A stretch of DNA of 33,186 nucleotides, taken from Mycobacterium sp. E183 (GTDB lineage Bacteria; Actinomycetota; Actinomycetes; Mycobacteriales; Mycobacteriaceae). Positions 7,124 through 14,715 of this stretch are shown one piece after another. The stretch lies in NCBI RefSeq assembly GCF_001667735.1, contig NZ_LZJN01000185.1, positions 1 to 33,186 on the forward strand, given 5' to 3'. A model generated the notes under the pieces. The model worked only from the letters and a program-made list of their open reading frames with translations. It did not search any database and was not told the origin of the DNA. The first letter of the stretch is position 1. Each line of letters starts with the position of its first letter. Both the position numbers and the translations under genes were made by a program.

Positions 7124-7711
7124 ATGGCTACTGCACCGTATGGAGTTCGGCTACTGGTCGGCGCGGCGACAGTCGCCGTCGAGGAGACCATGAAGCTGCC
7201 GAAAACCATCCTGATGTACCCCATGACCTTGGCCAGTCAGGCGGCGCACCTTGTGATGCGATTTCAGCAGAACCTCGCCGAGCTGGCGATCAAGGGCGAC
7301 AGCACCCTGGAGAACATCTTTCCGCCGAAGGACGAGCAGCCGGAATGGGCGACCTTCGACGAGGACCTGCCCGACGCGGTCGAGGCGCCCGGCCCGGCCG
7401 AGGGCGGTGTCGCCGACGGCGATCGCCGCACCGAGGGACGGTTCGCGCTGTACTCGCTCGCCGACGCCGCGTCCGATGCCGCGCCCTTGAAACAGGGCAG
7501 GAAATCCTCGGACGCGCCGTCGGTTCCGCAACCGTCGGTCGTCGCCGAGCTGGACTACGCGACCCTGACGCTGGCGCAGCTGCGGGCCCGCCTGCAGTCC
7601 CTGAGCGTCGACGAACTCGAAGCCCTGCTGGCCTACGAGCAGGCCACGAAGGCCCGCGCGCCTTTTCAGACGCTGCTGGCCAACAGGATCACCCGCGCGA
7701 ACGCGAAGTGA
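7124..7711 (+). CDS. Lipid droplet-associated protein (Rv1109c-like)
   Basis: This 195-residue protein has the Rv1109c layout. A conserved N-terminal part is MATAPYGVRLLVGAATVAVEETMKLPKTILMYPMTLASQAAHLVMRFQQNLAELAIKGD in outline (residues 1-59), with an amphipathic helical character suited to binding a lipid monolayer. It is followed by a variable acidic linker and a helical C-terminus (TLAQLRARLQSLSVDELEALLAYEQAT). I recall the family being annotated as lipid droplet-associated after the Rhodococcus MLDS work; the role here is inferred. A second ATG at 7190 could be an alternative start. The stop overlaps the xseA start in GTGA, so xseA translation is coupled to it. This makes it the first gene of an Rv1109c-xseA-xseB operon. 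Confidence 0.8.
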   Translation: MATAPYGVRLLVGAATVAVEETMKLPKTILMYPMTLASQAAHLVMRFQQNLAELAIKGDSTLENIFPPKDEQPEWATFDEDLPDAVEAPGPAEGGVADGDRRTEGRFALYSLADAASDAAPLKQGRKSSDAPSVPQPSVVAELDYATLTLAQLRARLQSLSVDELEALLAYEQATKARAPFQTLLANRITRANAK

Positions 7712-8958
7712 CCCCGGCCGCACAGTCCGAACCGAACTCCGCCGAGAACCCGTTTCCGGTGCGCGCGGTGGCCATTCGCGTCGCGGGCTGGATCGACAAG
7801 CTCGGCACGGTATGGGTCGAGGGCCAACTCGCCCAGATCAGCGCCCGGGCCGACTCCAAGACGGTGTTCATGGTGTTGCGTGACCCGGCCGCCGACATGT
7901 CGCTGACCGTGACCTGTTCGCGCGACCTGGTGGCCAACGCACCGGTAAAGCTGGCCGAGGGCACGCAGGTGGTGGTCTGCGGCAAGCCCTCCTTCTACAC
8001 CGGTCGCGGCACATTCTCGTTGCGGCTCAGCGAGATTCGCGCCGTCGGCGTCGGCGAGCTGCTGGCGCGCATCGATCGGCTGCGCCGGCTGTTGGACGCC
8101 GAAGGGCTCTTCGATCCCCGGCTCAAGCGGCCAATCCCCTTCCTGCCCAACATGATCGGCCTCATCACCGGGCGGGCTAGCGCCGCCGAGCGCGACGTGA
8201 CGACGGTGGCCACCGGACGCTGGCCCGGCGTCCGGTTCGCGGTGCGCAACACCGCGGTGCAGGGCCCCAACGCGGTGGCGCAGATCGTCGAGGCGCTGTA
8301 CGAACTCGACCGCCACGGCGAGGTCGACGTCATCGTGGTCGCCCGCGGCGGTGGCAGCGTGGAGGACCTGCTGCCGTTCTCGGACGAGACGCTGTGCCGC
8401 GCGATCGCGGCGTGCCGCACCCCGGTGATCAGCGCCGTCGGCCACGAACCCGACAACCCGCTGTGCGACCTGGTCGCCGACCTGCGTGCGGCCACCCCCA
8501 CCGACGCGGCCAAGAAGGTGGTTCCCGACACCGCCGCCGAGCTCCGGCTGATCGACGACTTGCGCCGGCGCAGCGCGCAGGCGCTGCGCAGCTGGGTGTC
8601 TCGCGAACAACGCGCGCTCGCCCAGATCCGCAGCCGGCCGGTGCTCGCCGAACCGCTGACGGCACTGACGGCACGCGCCGAGGAGATCCACCGCGCCCGG
8701 TCGGCGATACGCCGCGACGTCACCCGGCTGGCCGCCGCCGAGACGGAGCGCGTCGGCCACCTCAGCGCGCGGCTGGCGACCCTGGGCCCCGCGGCCACGC
8801 TGGCCCGCGGCTACGCGGTGGTGCAGGCGGTCCCCGACTCCGGGCCCCCGGTGGTGCTGCGGTCGGTCTCCGGCGCGCCGGCGGGCAGCCGGCTGCGGGT
8901 GCGGGTTGCCGACGGCGCGATCGCCGCGGTGAGCGAAGGGCAGACCGATGACCGCTGA
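7708..8958 (+). CDS. xseA: Exodeoxyribonuclease VII large subunit
   Basis: This 416-residue protein is close to the 415 of Rv1108c. It starts with a GTG that overlaps the preceding stop (GTGA). An N-terminal OB-fold, about residues 15-115, contains VAGWIDKLGTVWVEGQLAQI, as in RecJ/tRNA-anti type folds. The catalytic domain carries LITGRASAAERDV, the family signature RGGGSVEDLLPFSDE and SAVGHEPDNPLCDLVADLRAATPT. The C-terminal coiled region wraps around XseB subunits. With XseB it degrades single-stranded DNA into acid-soluble oligonucleotides from either end in mismatch and damage repair. It ends 11 nt inside xseB. The frame is open upstream to 6559, but that part is antisense to ispH or overlaps the Rv1109c-like gene. 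Confidence 0.96.
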   Translation: MTPAAQSEPNSAENPFPVRAVAIRVAGWIDKLGTVWVEGQLAQISARADSKTVFMVLRDPAADMSLTVTCSRDLVANAPVKLAEGTQVVVCGKPSFYTGRGTFSLRLSEIRAVGVGELLARIDRLRRLLDAEGLFDPRLKRPIPFLPNMIGLITGRASAAERDVTTVATGRWPGVRFAVRNTAVQGPNAVAQIVEALYELDRHGEVDVIVVARGGGSVEDLLPFSDETLCRAIAACRTPVISAVGHEPDNPLCDLVADLRAATPTDAAKKVVPDTAAELRLIDDLRRRSAQALRSWVSREQRALAQIRSRPVLAEPLTALTARAEEIHRARSAIRRDVTRLAAAETERVGHLSARLATLGPAATLARGYAVVQAVPDSGPPVVLRSVSGAPAGSRLRVRVADGAIAAVSEGQTDDR

Positions 8959-9184
8959 AGAGGAGCATTCAATTACACCTATTAGTCAACTCGGCTACGA
9001 GGCGTGCCGGGATGAACTGATCGAGGTCGTGCGCCTCCTGGAGCAGGGCGGCCTGGACCTGGATGCATCGCTGAAGTTGTGGGAAAGAGGCGAAGAGCTG
9101 GCGAAGCGTTGCGAAGAGCATTTAGCTGGGGCTCGCAAGCGCATCGAGGATGCACTGGCGGCCAGCCAGGCGGAAGACGCCTGA
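8948..9184 (+). CDS. xseB: Exodeoxyribonuclease VII small subunit
   Basis: This 78-residue helical protein has the XseB pattern: ISQLGYEACRDELIEVVRLLEQGGLDLDASLKLWERGEELAKRCEEHLAGARKRIED in outline. The GLDLDASLKLWERGEEL segment is the conserved small-subunit signature. Several copies bind the large subunit and are required for nuclease activity. The gene overlaps xseA by 11 nt, so the two are translationally coupled and made in a fixed ratio. Rv1107c is similar in size. 74 nt separate it from the preferred start of the 3beta-HSD gene, which has its own promoter. Confidence 0.95.
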   Translation: MTAEEEHSITPISQLGYEACRDELIEVVRLLEQGGLDLDASLKLWERGEELAKRCEEHLAGARKRIEDALAASQAEDA

Positions 9185-9229
9185 ATTGGGCCACTCTAGG
9201 GAAGCCGAGACGATGATCTTGTTCGAAAT

Positions 9230-9243
9230 TGGAACACGTTTCA
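9230..9243. promoter_or_regulatory. KstR-type operator
   Basis: TGGAACACGTTTCA matches every fixed base of the published KstR consensus TnnAACnnGTTnnA. It lies 2 bp upstream of the TATGCT -10 box of the 3beta-HSD gene, so a bound TetR-family KstR repressor would block RNA polymerase. KstR releases DNA when it binds a cholesterol-derived CoA ester. Confidence 0.8.
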
Positions 9244-9245
9244 GT

Positions 9246-9251
9246 TATGCT
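9246..9251 (+). promoter_or_regulatory. -10 element of the 3beta-HSD gene (leaderless type)
   Basis: TATGCT is followed by 7 nt and then the ATG at 9259. The ATG at 9247 lies inside this box and would not be in the transcript. Confidence 0.5.
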
Positions 9252-9258
9252 TCGGGCC

Positions 9259-10365
9259 ATGGCTGATCCGACACTGACCACCGAACTCGGCCGCGTCCTG
9301 GTAACCGGCGGCTCCGGCTTCGTCGGCGCCAACCTGGTCACCACCCTCCTGGACCGCGGATACCGGGTGCGTTCGTTCGACCGCGCGCCGTCGCCGCTTC
9401 CGGAGCACCCGCAACTGGAGGTGCTCGAGGGCGACATCACCGACACCGCCGTCTGCGCCCAGGCGGTGGACGGTATCGACACCGTCTTTCACACCGCGGC
9501 CATCATCGAGCTGATGGGCGGCGCGTCGGTGACCGACGCGTACCGGCAGCGCAGCTTCGCCGTGAACGTCGGCGGCACCGAGAACCTGGTGCACGCCGGA
9601 CAGGCGGCGGGCGTGAAGCGATTCGTCTATACGTCGTCCAACAGCGTCGTGATGGGCGGCCAGAACATTCCCGGCGGCGACGAGACGCTGCCCTACACCA
9701 CCCGGTTCAACGACCTCTACACCGAGACGAAGGTGGTCGCGGAGCGGTTCGTGCTGTCGCAGAACGACATTGGCGGCATGCTCACGTGTGCGATTCGCCC
9801 CAGCGGGATCTGGGGGCGCGGCGACCAGACGATGTTCCGCAAACTTTTCGAAAGCGTGATCGCCGGCCACGTCAAGGTGCTTATCGGCCGCAAATCGGCC
9901 CGCCTGGATAACTCCTACGTGCACAACCTGATTCACGGTTTCATCCTGGCCGCCCAGCACCTGGTCCCCGGCGGCACGGCACCGGGTCAGGCGTATTTCA
10001 TCAACGACGGCGAACCGATCAACATGTTCGAGTTCGCCCGGCCGGTGGTCGAGGCGTGCGGCGCCAATTGGCCCCGCGTGCGGGTGAACGGCCCGATGGT
10101 GCGCGTGGCGATGACCGGTTGGCAGCGGCTGCATTTCCGCTTCGGCATCCCGGCGCCGCTGCTCGAGCCGCTGGCCGTCGAGCGGCTTTATCTGGACAAC
10201 TACTTCTCGATCGCCAAGGCGCGCCGTGACCTCGGCTATGAACCCCTGTTCACCACCGAACAGGCGATGTCGCAATGCCTCCCGTACTACGTCGACATGT
10301 TCCAGCGCATGAAAAGCCAAGCGGACGTTGGGTCCCCGAAGCCGGCGGTCGGCGGGGGGCAGTGA
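9259..10365 (+). CDS. 3beta-hydroxysteroid dehydrogenase / cholesterol dehydrogenase (Rv1106c-like)
   Basis: This 368-residue protein is read from the ATG at 9259. An ATG at 9247 would add MLRA, matching the usual annotation of Rv1106c. It is an extended short-chain dehydrogenase: the Rossmann motif VTGGSGFVG spans residues 15-23, the acidic residue binding NAD ribose is in VRSFDRAP, and the catalytic pair is Tyr154 and Lys158 in YTETK, preceded by TSSNSVV. It oxidises the 3beta-hydroxyl of cholesterol and related sterols to the 3-ketone, coupled with a 5-ene to 4-ene shift, the entry to steroid catabolism. Sequence identity to Rv1106c is extensive along the whole length. The KstR-type operator just upstream implies induction by cholesterol metabolites. 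A steroid isomerase homologue lies at 29.3 kb. Confidence 0.93.
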   Translation: MADPTLTTELGRVLVTGGSGFVGANLVTTLLDRGYRVRSFDRAPSPLPEHPQLEVLEGDITDTAVCAQAVDGIDTVFHTAAIIELMGGASVTDAYRQRSFAVNVGGTENLVHAGQAAGVKRFVYTSSNSVVMGGQNIPGGDETLPYTTRFNDLYTETKVVAERFVLSQNDIGGMLTCAIRPSGIWGRGDQTMFRKLFESVIAGHVKVLIGRKSARLDNSYVHNLIHGFILAAQHLVPGGTAPGQAYFINDGEPINMFEFARPVVEACGANWPRVRVNGPMVRVAMTGWQRLHFRFGIPAPLLEPLAVERLYLDNYFSIAKARRDLGYEPLFTTEQAMSQCLPYYVDMFQRMKSQADVGSPKPAVGGGQ

Positions 10366-10450
10366 GTTCGCTTGCGCGGACGCTGACGAAACCACCGCGC
10401 CGGGGCTAAAGTTCCCTCAGCGGCGACGACGCGGAGGGCGGCCCGGTGGC

Positions 10451-11596
10451 ATGAATACCGAATTCACGCTCAACCAAAAGCGCGCCCTGGCGATCCTGAC
10501 CGCGATCGCCCTGCTGTTCGGTGCGTACTTCCTGCGCGACTACTTCGTGCTGATCGTCGTGGCCGCGGTAGGGGCCTACCTCTTCACACCGCTGTTCAAC
10601 TGGTTCAGCAGGCGGCTGGGCACCGGGTTGGCGGCGACCAGCACCCTGTTGTGCGCGCTCGTGGCCGTCGTCGTGCCGATCACGCTCCTGGTGCTCCTGG
10701 CGATCGTTCAGATCTCCCGCATGATCGACAGCATCACCGATTGGGTCAAGTCGACGGACCTCAGCGCGCTTGGCGACCGCACACTGCGGGCGGTGAACGA
10801 GCTGCTGTCCCGGGTCCCCTTCGCGCACATGACGATAACGACGGAAACCCTGCGCAAGGCGATGGTCACGGTGGGCCGTAATGTCGGTGAATGGGCGCTG
10901 CACTTCCTGCAGGGCGCCGTCGGTGGTATCGCAGGCGCGGTCACGTCGGCCATCATCTTCCTGTATGTCTTCGTCGCGCTGCTGGTGCACCGCGAGCGGG
11001 TGCGGAGATTGATCGCCGAACTCAACCCCCTCGGCGACGAGGTCACTGATCTGTACCTGGCCAAAGCCGGAGCAATGGTGCGCGGCACCGTCAGCGGCCA
11101 GTTCGTGATAGCACTGTGCCAAGGCGTCGCGGGCGCCGCGTCCATCTATGTCGCCGGCTTTCACCACGGATTCTTCATCTTCGCGGTCCTGCTCACCGCG
11201 TTGTCGATCATCCCATTGGGCGGCGGGATCGTGACCATCCCCTTCGGCATCGGAATGATCTTCTTCGGCAACATCGCCGGCGGCGCGTTTGTCGTGCTCT
11301 GGCACCTCGTCGTGGTCACCAACATCGACAACTTCCTGCGGCCGATCCTCGTTCCGCGTGATGCCCGGCTGAACCCGGCGCTGATGCTGCTGTCGGTGTT
11401 CTCGGGCATAGCGATGTTCGGCCCCTGGGGCATCGTCATCGGGCCCGTGCTGATGATCCTCATCGTCACGACCATCGAGGTGTATCTGATGGTGTTCAAG
11501 GGCACCGAACCGGACACTCCCGAGCCGCCGCCCGCCCGCCGCAACTGGCTTCGCCGGCAGGCGAAGTCGGGCGCGGCGCAGTCCGGCGCGGACTGA
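10451..11596 (+). CDS. AI-2E family transporter-like membrane protein (Rv1101c-like)
   Basis: This 381-residue integral membrane protein has the AI-2E/PerM/YdiK architecture. Two or three N-terminal helices (LAILTAIALLFGAYFL, VLIVVAAVGAYLFTPLF, CALVAVVVPITLLVLLAIV) precede a roughly 100-residue amphipathic region (residues 90-165). A C-terminal bundle follows, containing SIIPLGGGIVTIPFGIGMIFFG, NFLRPILVPRDARLNPALMLLSVFSG and FGPWGIVIGPVLMILI. The RP-x(9)-NP-x(4)-LSVFSG-x(6)-G signature is conserved in the family. Members export or permeate small molecules or ions, and the substrate here is unknown. GGAGG lies 13 nt before the ATG. The longer frame from 10328 overlaps the end of the dehydrogenase and is rejected. 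It converges on the carboxylesterase with only 9 nt between stops; in M. tuberculosis mazEF3 sits at this junction. Confidence 0.88.
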   Translation: MNTEFTLNQKRALAILTAIALLFGAYFLRDYFVLIVVAAVGAYLFTPLFNWFSRRLGTGLAATSTLLCALVAVVVPITLLVLLAIVQISRMIDSITDWVKSTDLSALGDRTLRAVNELLSRVPFAHMTITTETLRKAMVTVGRNVGEWALHFLQGAVGGIAGAVTSAIIFLYVFVALLVHRERVRRLIAELNPLGDEVTDLYLAKAGAMVRGTVSGQFVIALCQGVAGAASIYVAGFHHGFFIFAVLLTALSIIPLGGGIVTIPFGIGMIFFGNIAGGAFVVLWHLVVVTNIDNFLRPILVPRDARLNPALMLLSVFSGIAMFGPWGIVIGPVLMILIVTTIEVYLMVFKGTEPDTPEPPPARRNWLRRQAKSGAAQSGAD

Positions 11597-11605
11597 CGCC
11601 GGCAG

Positions 11606-13147
11606 TTAGCGGAACCCCACCATCTGGCTGCCCCACGCGGCGCGGATCTTCCCATCGACGTCGTGCGCGACGGTGTCGCTCGCGTCGATGATGAGGCAGG
11701 CGCGGTCCGCCTCCCGGTAGGGCCTCCACTCCGGCTCGCCGCCCGGGCCCGCGGGCGTCGACCGCGCGGCGAAGTTGATCCACCGGGTCCGCATTCGCCT
11801 GGAGACCGCCTTGGCGGTCTTGCTGCCGCCCAGCTTCAGGGTGGGATCCTTCGGCGCCCCGAGATTGCCCCAGACGTAGGGCAATTCGGTGGCGTGGGCG
11901 GCATTGACCAACAGCAGCTTCAGTAGCGGGGTCGCATAATCGAATCGGTACAGGTAGACCGGTGCCACCTTGCTGTGCCCCTCGGCCAGCCAGACCGACG
12001 GCATCCGGAACCCGACATCTGTCGCGATGCTCAAACTCCTTGCCCTGCGCCGCAGCCGGGAATAGGTCAGTCCGATCTGCTCGTCGGTCGGCAATTGCAG
12101 GTCCGGTTGTTCGGCCGCGATCTGGTCGAACATCGACGTGATCGCGCGAGGCGTGATCGGCATCAGCCGCGAACGCATCAATCGGAAAAGCGCCGCCTCG
12201 TGCTTGTTCGTCCCGATGATCAGGGGGACCGGAAGCGAGCGGCCCTCCTGCACGCGCTTGACCGGGTAGTCGTCCAGCAGGTCGCCGTCGATGATCGGGA
12301 CGAACGCAAGGAGGCCGGGATTGCGCACCGGCACTTCGTCGAAGACCTCTTGGGATGCGGCAAGCAGCACCGCGGTCGGCACGTCGGGCAACCGGTCCGC
12401 GTCGACGTCAAGCCTGTCGAGGACGGTTTCTGCGACGCGTTCAGCCCGGCGCCGGTCGTATACCGACGTGGCCGGTGAACTCTGGGCGATCGCGCGGGCG
12501 AACAGTCCCTCGGCGGACGGGCTGGCGAGCAGGGTGGTCACGATCCCCGCGCCCGCGGATTCACCGAACAGCGTCACGTTGCGGGGATCACCGCCGAAGG
12601 CTGCGATGTTGTCACGCACCCAGCGCAGGGCAGCCAGCACGTCGCGCAGCCCGACGTTGGAGTCGAACCGCCGCCGCGACGTGGTGAACGACGACAAGTC
12701 CATGAAACCGAGCGCTCCCACCCGGTAGTTGACCGTGACCACGATGACCTCGCCACCGCCGACCAGCCGGCGCCCGTCGTACAGCGCCTGGCTGCCCGAC
12801 CCCAGGACGTAAGCGCCCCCGTGCAGCCACACCATCACGGGCTTTCCGTCGCCCGGCTGCGTGCCGGACGATGCCCAGACGTTGAGCCGCAGGCAGTCTT
12901 CGCCCTGCGGCGCGCCCAGGTCGAGCGGCATGTTGGGGAAGACCGGCTGCGGGCACGCCGGCCCGTAGCGGGTGGCGTCGGCCACCTCGGTCCACCGTTC
13001 GGGGGGCTGCGGCGCCCGGAAACGCAGGGCGCCGACGGGCGGGGCGGCATACCGGATGCCCTTCCACGAGCTCACGCGGCCGTCATCGGCTCCGCGGACG
13101 GGACCGAAGGTGGTTTCGACCACGCGGTCTTGGGTGGTAGTCGTCAT
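11606..13147 (-). CDS. Type B carboxylesterase (intact counterpart of the Rv1104/Rv1105 fragments)
   Basis: This 513-residue alpha/beta-hydrolase is of the para-nitrobenzyl esterase type. The catalytic triad is visible: Ser197 in FGESAGAG, Glu317 in GTNKHEAALF and His418 in NAAHATELPYVWG. The oxyanion motif is WLHGGAY (108-114) and the N-terminal signature is EDCLRLNVWASS. It hydrolyses carboxylic esters; the substrate is unknown. No signal peptide is visible, so it is probably cytoplasmic. In M. tuberculosis the corresponding locus is, to my knowledge, annotated as two esterase fragments, so this is the undamaged form. It follows the dienelactone hydrolase gene by 15 nt and is the last gene of a three-gene minus-strand operon. 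Confidence 0.93.
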   Translation of the reverse strand: MTTTTQDRVVETTFGPVRGADDGRVSSWKGIRYAAPPVGALRFRAPQPPERWTEVADATRYGPACPQPVFPNMPLDLGAPQGEDCLRLNVWASSGTQPGDGKPVMVWLHGGAYVLGSGSQALYDGRRLVGGGEVIVVTVNYRVGALGFMDLSSFTTSRRRFDSNVGLRDVLAALRWVRDNIAAFGGDPRNVTLFGESAGAGIVTTLLASPSAEGLFARAIAQSSPATSVYDRRRAERVAETVLDRLDVDADRLPDVPTAVLLAASQEVFDEVPVRNPGLLAFVPIIDGDLLDDYPVKRVQEGRSLPVPLIIGTNKHEAALFRLMRSRLMPITPRAITSMFDQIAAEQPDLQLPTDEQIGLTYSRLRRRARSLSIATDVGFRMPSVWLAEGHSKVAPVYLYRFDYATPLLKLLLVNAAHATELPYVWGNLGAPKDPTLKLGGSKTAKAVSRRMRTRWINFAARSTPAGPGGEPEWRPYREADRACLIIDASDTVAHDVDGKIRAAWGSQMVGFR

Positions 13148-13162
13148 GCGTGTGGGGCTTTC

Positions 13163-13960
13163 CTAACCAAGGCGCTGGGTGAGGAACTCGACTACCCGCT
13201 TGCGGGCCTCGTACGCCGGCTGGCCGTCCACCTCGCGGACCTCGTCGGTCAGCACCGAATGCGCCATCCTGCCGAAACCGCCGACATTGCCCGGGCTGGA
13301 ATCGATCTCGATCACCTCGAACGCGTCCCCGAGTCGCTCCTTGAGCACCGCGAAACGCTCGCGCGGCACGGCGCTGTCCTCACTGAACCGCAGACCCATC
13401 GCGCACAGGCCGTCGTTGGCGCAGCGATCGGCCACGGTGGCCAGTTCGGATTCGCTGAGGCCGGGATCGCGGCGCCGGGCCCGTCCCAGCGGCAAGGGTA
13501 CCGAGGGCTGGGAAAGCACCGGGGCCAGGACGGCATCGTCGACGGCGACGGCCAGCGCGAAACCGCCGGTGAAGCATTGGCCGATCACGCCGACGCCCTT
13601 GCCCGGGGTCGACGCGTTGAGGTCACGGGCCAGCGCGCGCAGGAACATCGACACCGGCCGCTGCTTGTTCGTCGCGAAGGCCGCGAATTCCTTTGCCACA
13701 CAAGCGCGGCTGATCGAGGAGGCGATGTAGCCGACCGTCTTGGCTTTGCCCGGCTCGCCGAACAGCGACGGCATCGCGACCGTGAAGCCGTTGTCCACGA
13801 GGTGATTGCCCAGGGCCAGCACACCGGGATGGATCCCGGGGATTTCGGGTATCAGCACGACGCCGGGGCCGCTGCCTTTGCGATAGACGTCATGGGTGTA
13901 GCCGCCACCGGTGAACGGCGCCACCGACCATCCGGACAGATCCGCTTGGGGTGCAGTCAC
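13163..13960 (-). CDS. Dienelactone hydrolase family protein
   Basis: This 265-residue protein is read from the GTG at 13960, which has AGGAAGG about 7 nt upstream. The longer start at 14047 would lie inside the DUF4245 gene. It has the dienelactone hydrolase fold. The nucleophile is Cys129 in VIGQCFTGGFAL (GxCxxG), with a likely acid in FSEDSAVP (Asp195) and His234 in RMAHSVLTDE. Glu39 in IPEIPGIHP is the residue that primes the cysteine in this family. It cleaves lactones or esters; the natural substrate cannot be read. It lies 13 nt after the DUF4245 stop and 15 nt before the carboxylesterase, so two hydrolases of different families are co-expressed. Confidence 0.88.
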   Translation of the reverse strand: MTAPQADLSGWSVAPFTGGGYTHDVYRKGSGPGVVLIPEIPGIHPGVLALGNHLVDNGFTVAMPSLFGEPGKAKTVGYIASSISRACVAKEFAAFATNKQRPVSMFLRALARDLNASTPGKGVGVIGQCFTGGFALAVAVDDAVLAPVLSQPSVPLPLGRARRRDPGLSESELATVADRCANDGLCAMGLRFSEDSAVPRERFAVLKERLGDAFEVIEIDSSPGNVGGFGRMAHSVLTDEVREVDGQPAYEARKRVVEFLTQRLG

Positions 13961-13973
13961 GCTCGGCCTTCCT

Positions 13974-14660
13974 TCAGCGCGCCGGTAACGGCGGTTGCGA
14001 TTGCGTCGCCGAAGCCAGCGTACGGAATTGATCGGTGTCACCGGCACCGGTTATCGCAATCTGGGTGGCTCCGGACGGGCCGGTGAGCCGGGTGGTCCAC
14101 ACCGGCTCGGCGTCCGCCCCGCTTTGGCCGCCGCCGTTGTAGACGACCCAGGTGGTCCCGGCGACGTCGACCGTTCCGGCGGGATAGGCCGACCGGTGGA
14201 TCGAGCCCACCAGTTTGTCCTCGTCGGCGTTGCTCTGGGTCAGGCTCAGATACATCCCGGTCGGGCTGATGTAGCCGACGGTCGAGGTGGCCGCGTTCAC
14301 CCGCTGGCCGGTCGCGGGGTCGGCGCGGCCGCCCTGGATCCCGCCCCGGCTGCCGGAGTTGGCCTGCCAGCCGGCGGGCAGCTTGGGCTGCCGGATCGGG
14401 AAGCCCAGCGTCGCGGCGTCGGCACGCAGGGCGCCCGACGCGTCGTAGGACGGGACCGCGCCCTGGTGACTGCCGAGCTGGAAGGAGCACATGCCCACCA
14501 GGCCGGCCAGCAAGATACAGCCGAGGACCAACGGCATCAGCGACCAGAACATGTCGCGGCCGTCCTGCAGCAACCGCGGTTTGGCCGGCCTGGCAGCAGG
14601 TCCGGCCACCGGGGCCGGCTCGCCGGCTACCTCGGCATTCGGCGGCAGCTCTTCGGTCAT
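13974..14660 (-). CDS. DUF4245 membrane-anchored protein (Rv1100-like)
   Basis: This 228-residue protein is read from the ATG at 14660; a frame extending to 14927 is antisense to glpX and rejected. It has a Pro/Ala-rich cytoplasmic N-terminus (1-30), one transmembrane helix at about 42-65 (FWSLMPLVLGCILLAGLVGMCSF) and an extracytoplasmic DUF4245 domain with PIRQPKLPAGWQANSGSRG, GYISPTGMYLSLTQS and WVVYNGGGQSG. The domain architecture is that of Rv1100, function unknown. It probably monitors or supports envelope processes, by location only. The leader has GATACT 6 nt before the ATG, a near match to a leaderless promoter. It is divergent from glpX across 55 bp and heads the minus-strand operon with the two hydrolases. 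Confidence 0.85.
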   Translation of the reverse strand: MTEELPPNAEVAGEPAPVAGPAARPAKPRLLQDGRDMFWSLMPLVLGCILLAGLVGMCSFQLGSHQGAVPSYDASGALRADAATLGFPIRQPKLPAGWQANSGSRGGIQGGRADPATGQRVNAATSTVGYISPTGMYLSLTQSNADEDKLVGSIHRSAYPAGTVDVAGTTWVVYNGGGQSGADAEPVWTTRLTGPSGATQIAITGAGDTDQFRTLASATQSQPPLPAR

Positions 14661-14715
14661 CCCCCGAGTATCCCAGTTCCAGCAGACCGATCCGCTTCTG
14701 GGACAATCACCAACC

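Noticed and set aside
6559..7707. Upstream extension of the xseA frame
   Set aside because: It is antisense to ispH and then overlaps the Rv1109c-like gene; the GTGA overlap at 7708 gives the expected XseA length.
9229..9246. Earlier TTG start for 3beta-HSD
   Set aside because: It lies within the KstR operator and promoter and adds residues absent from the family.
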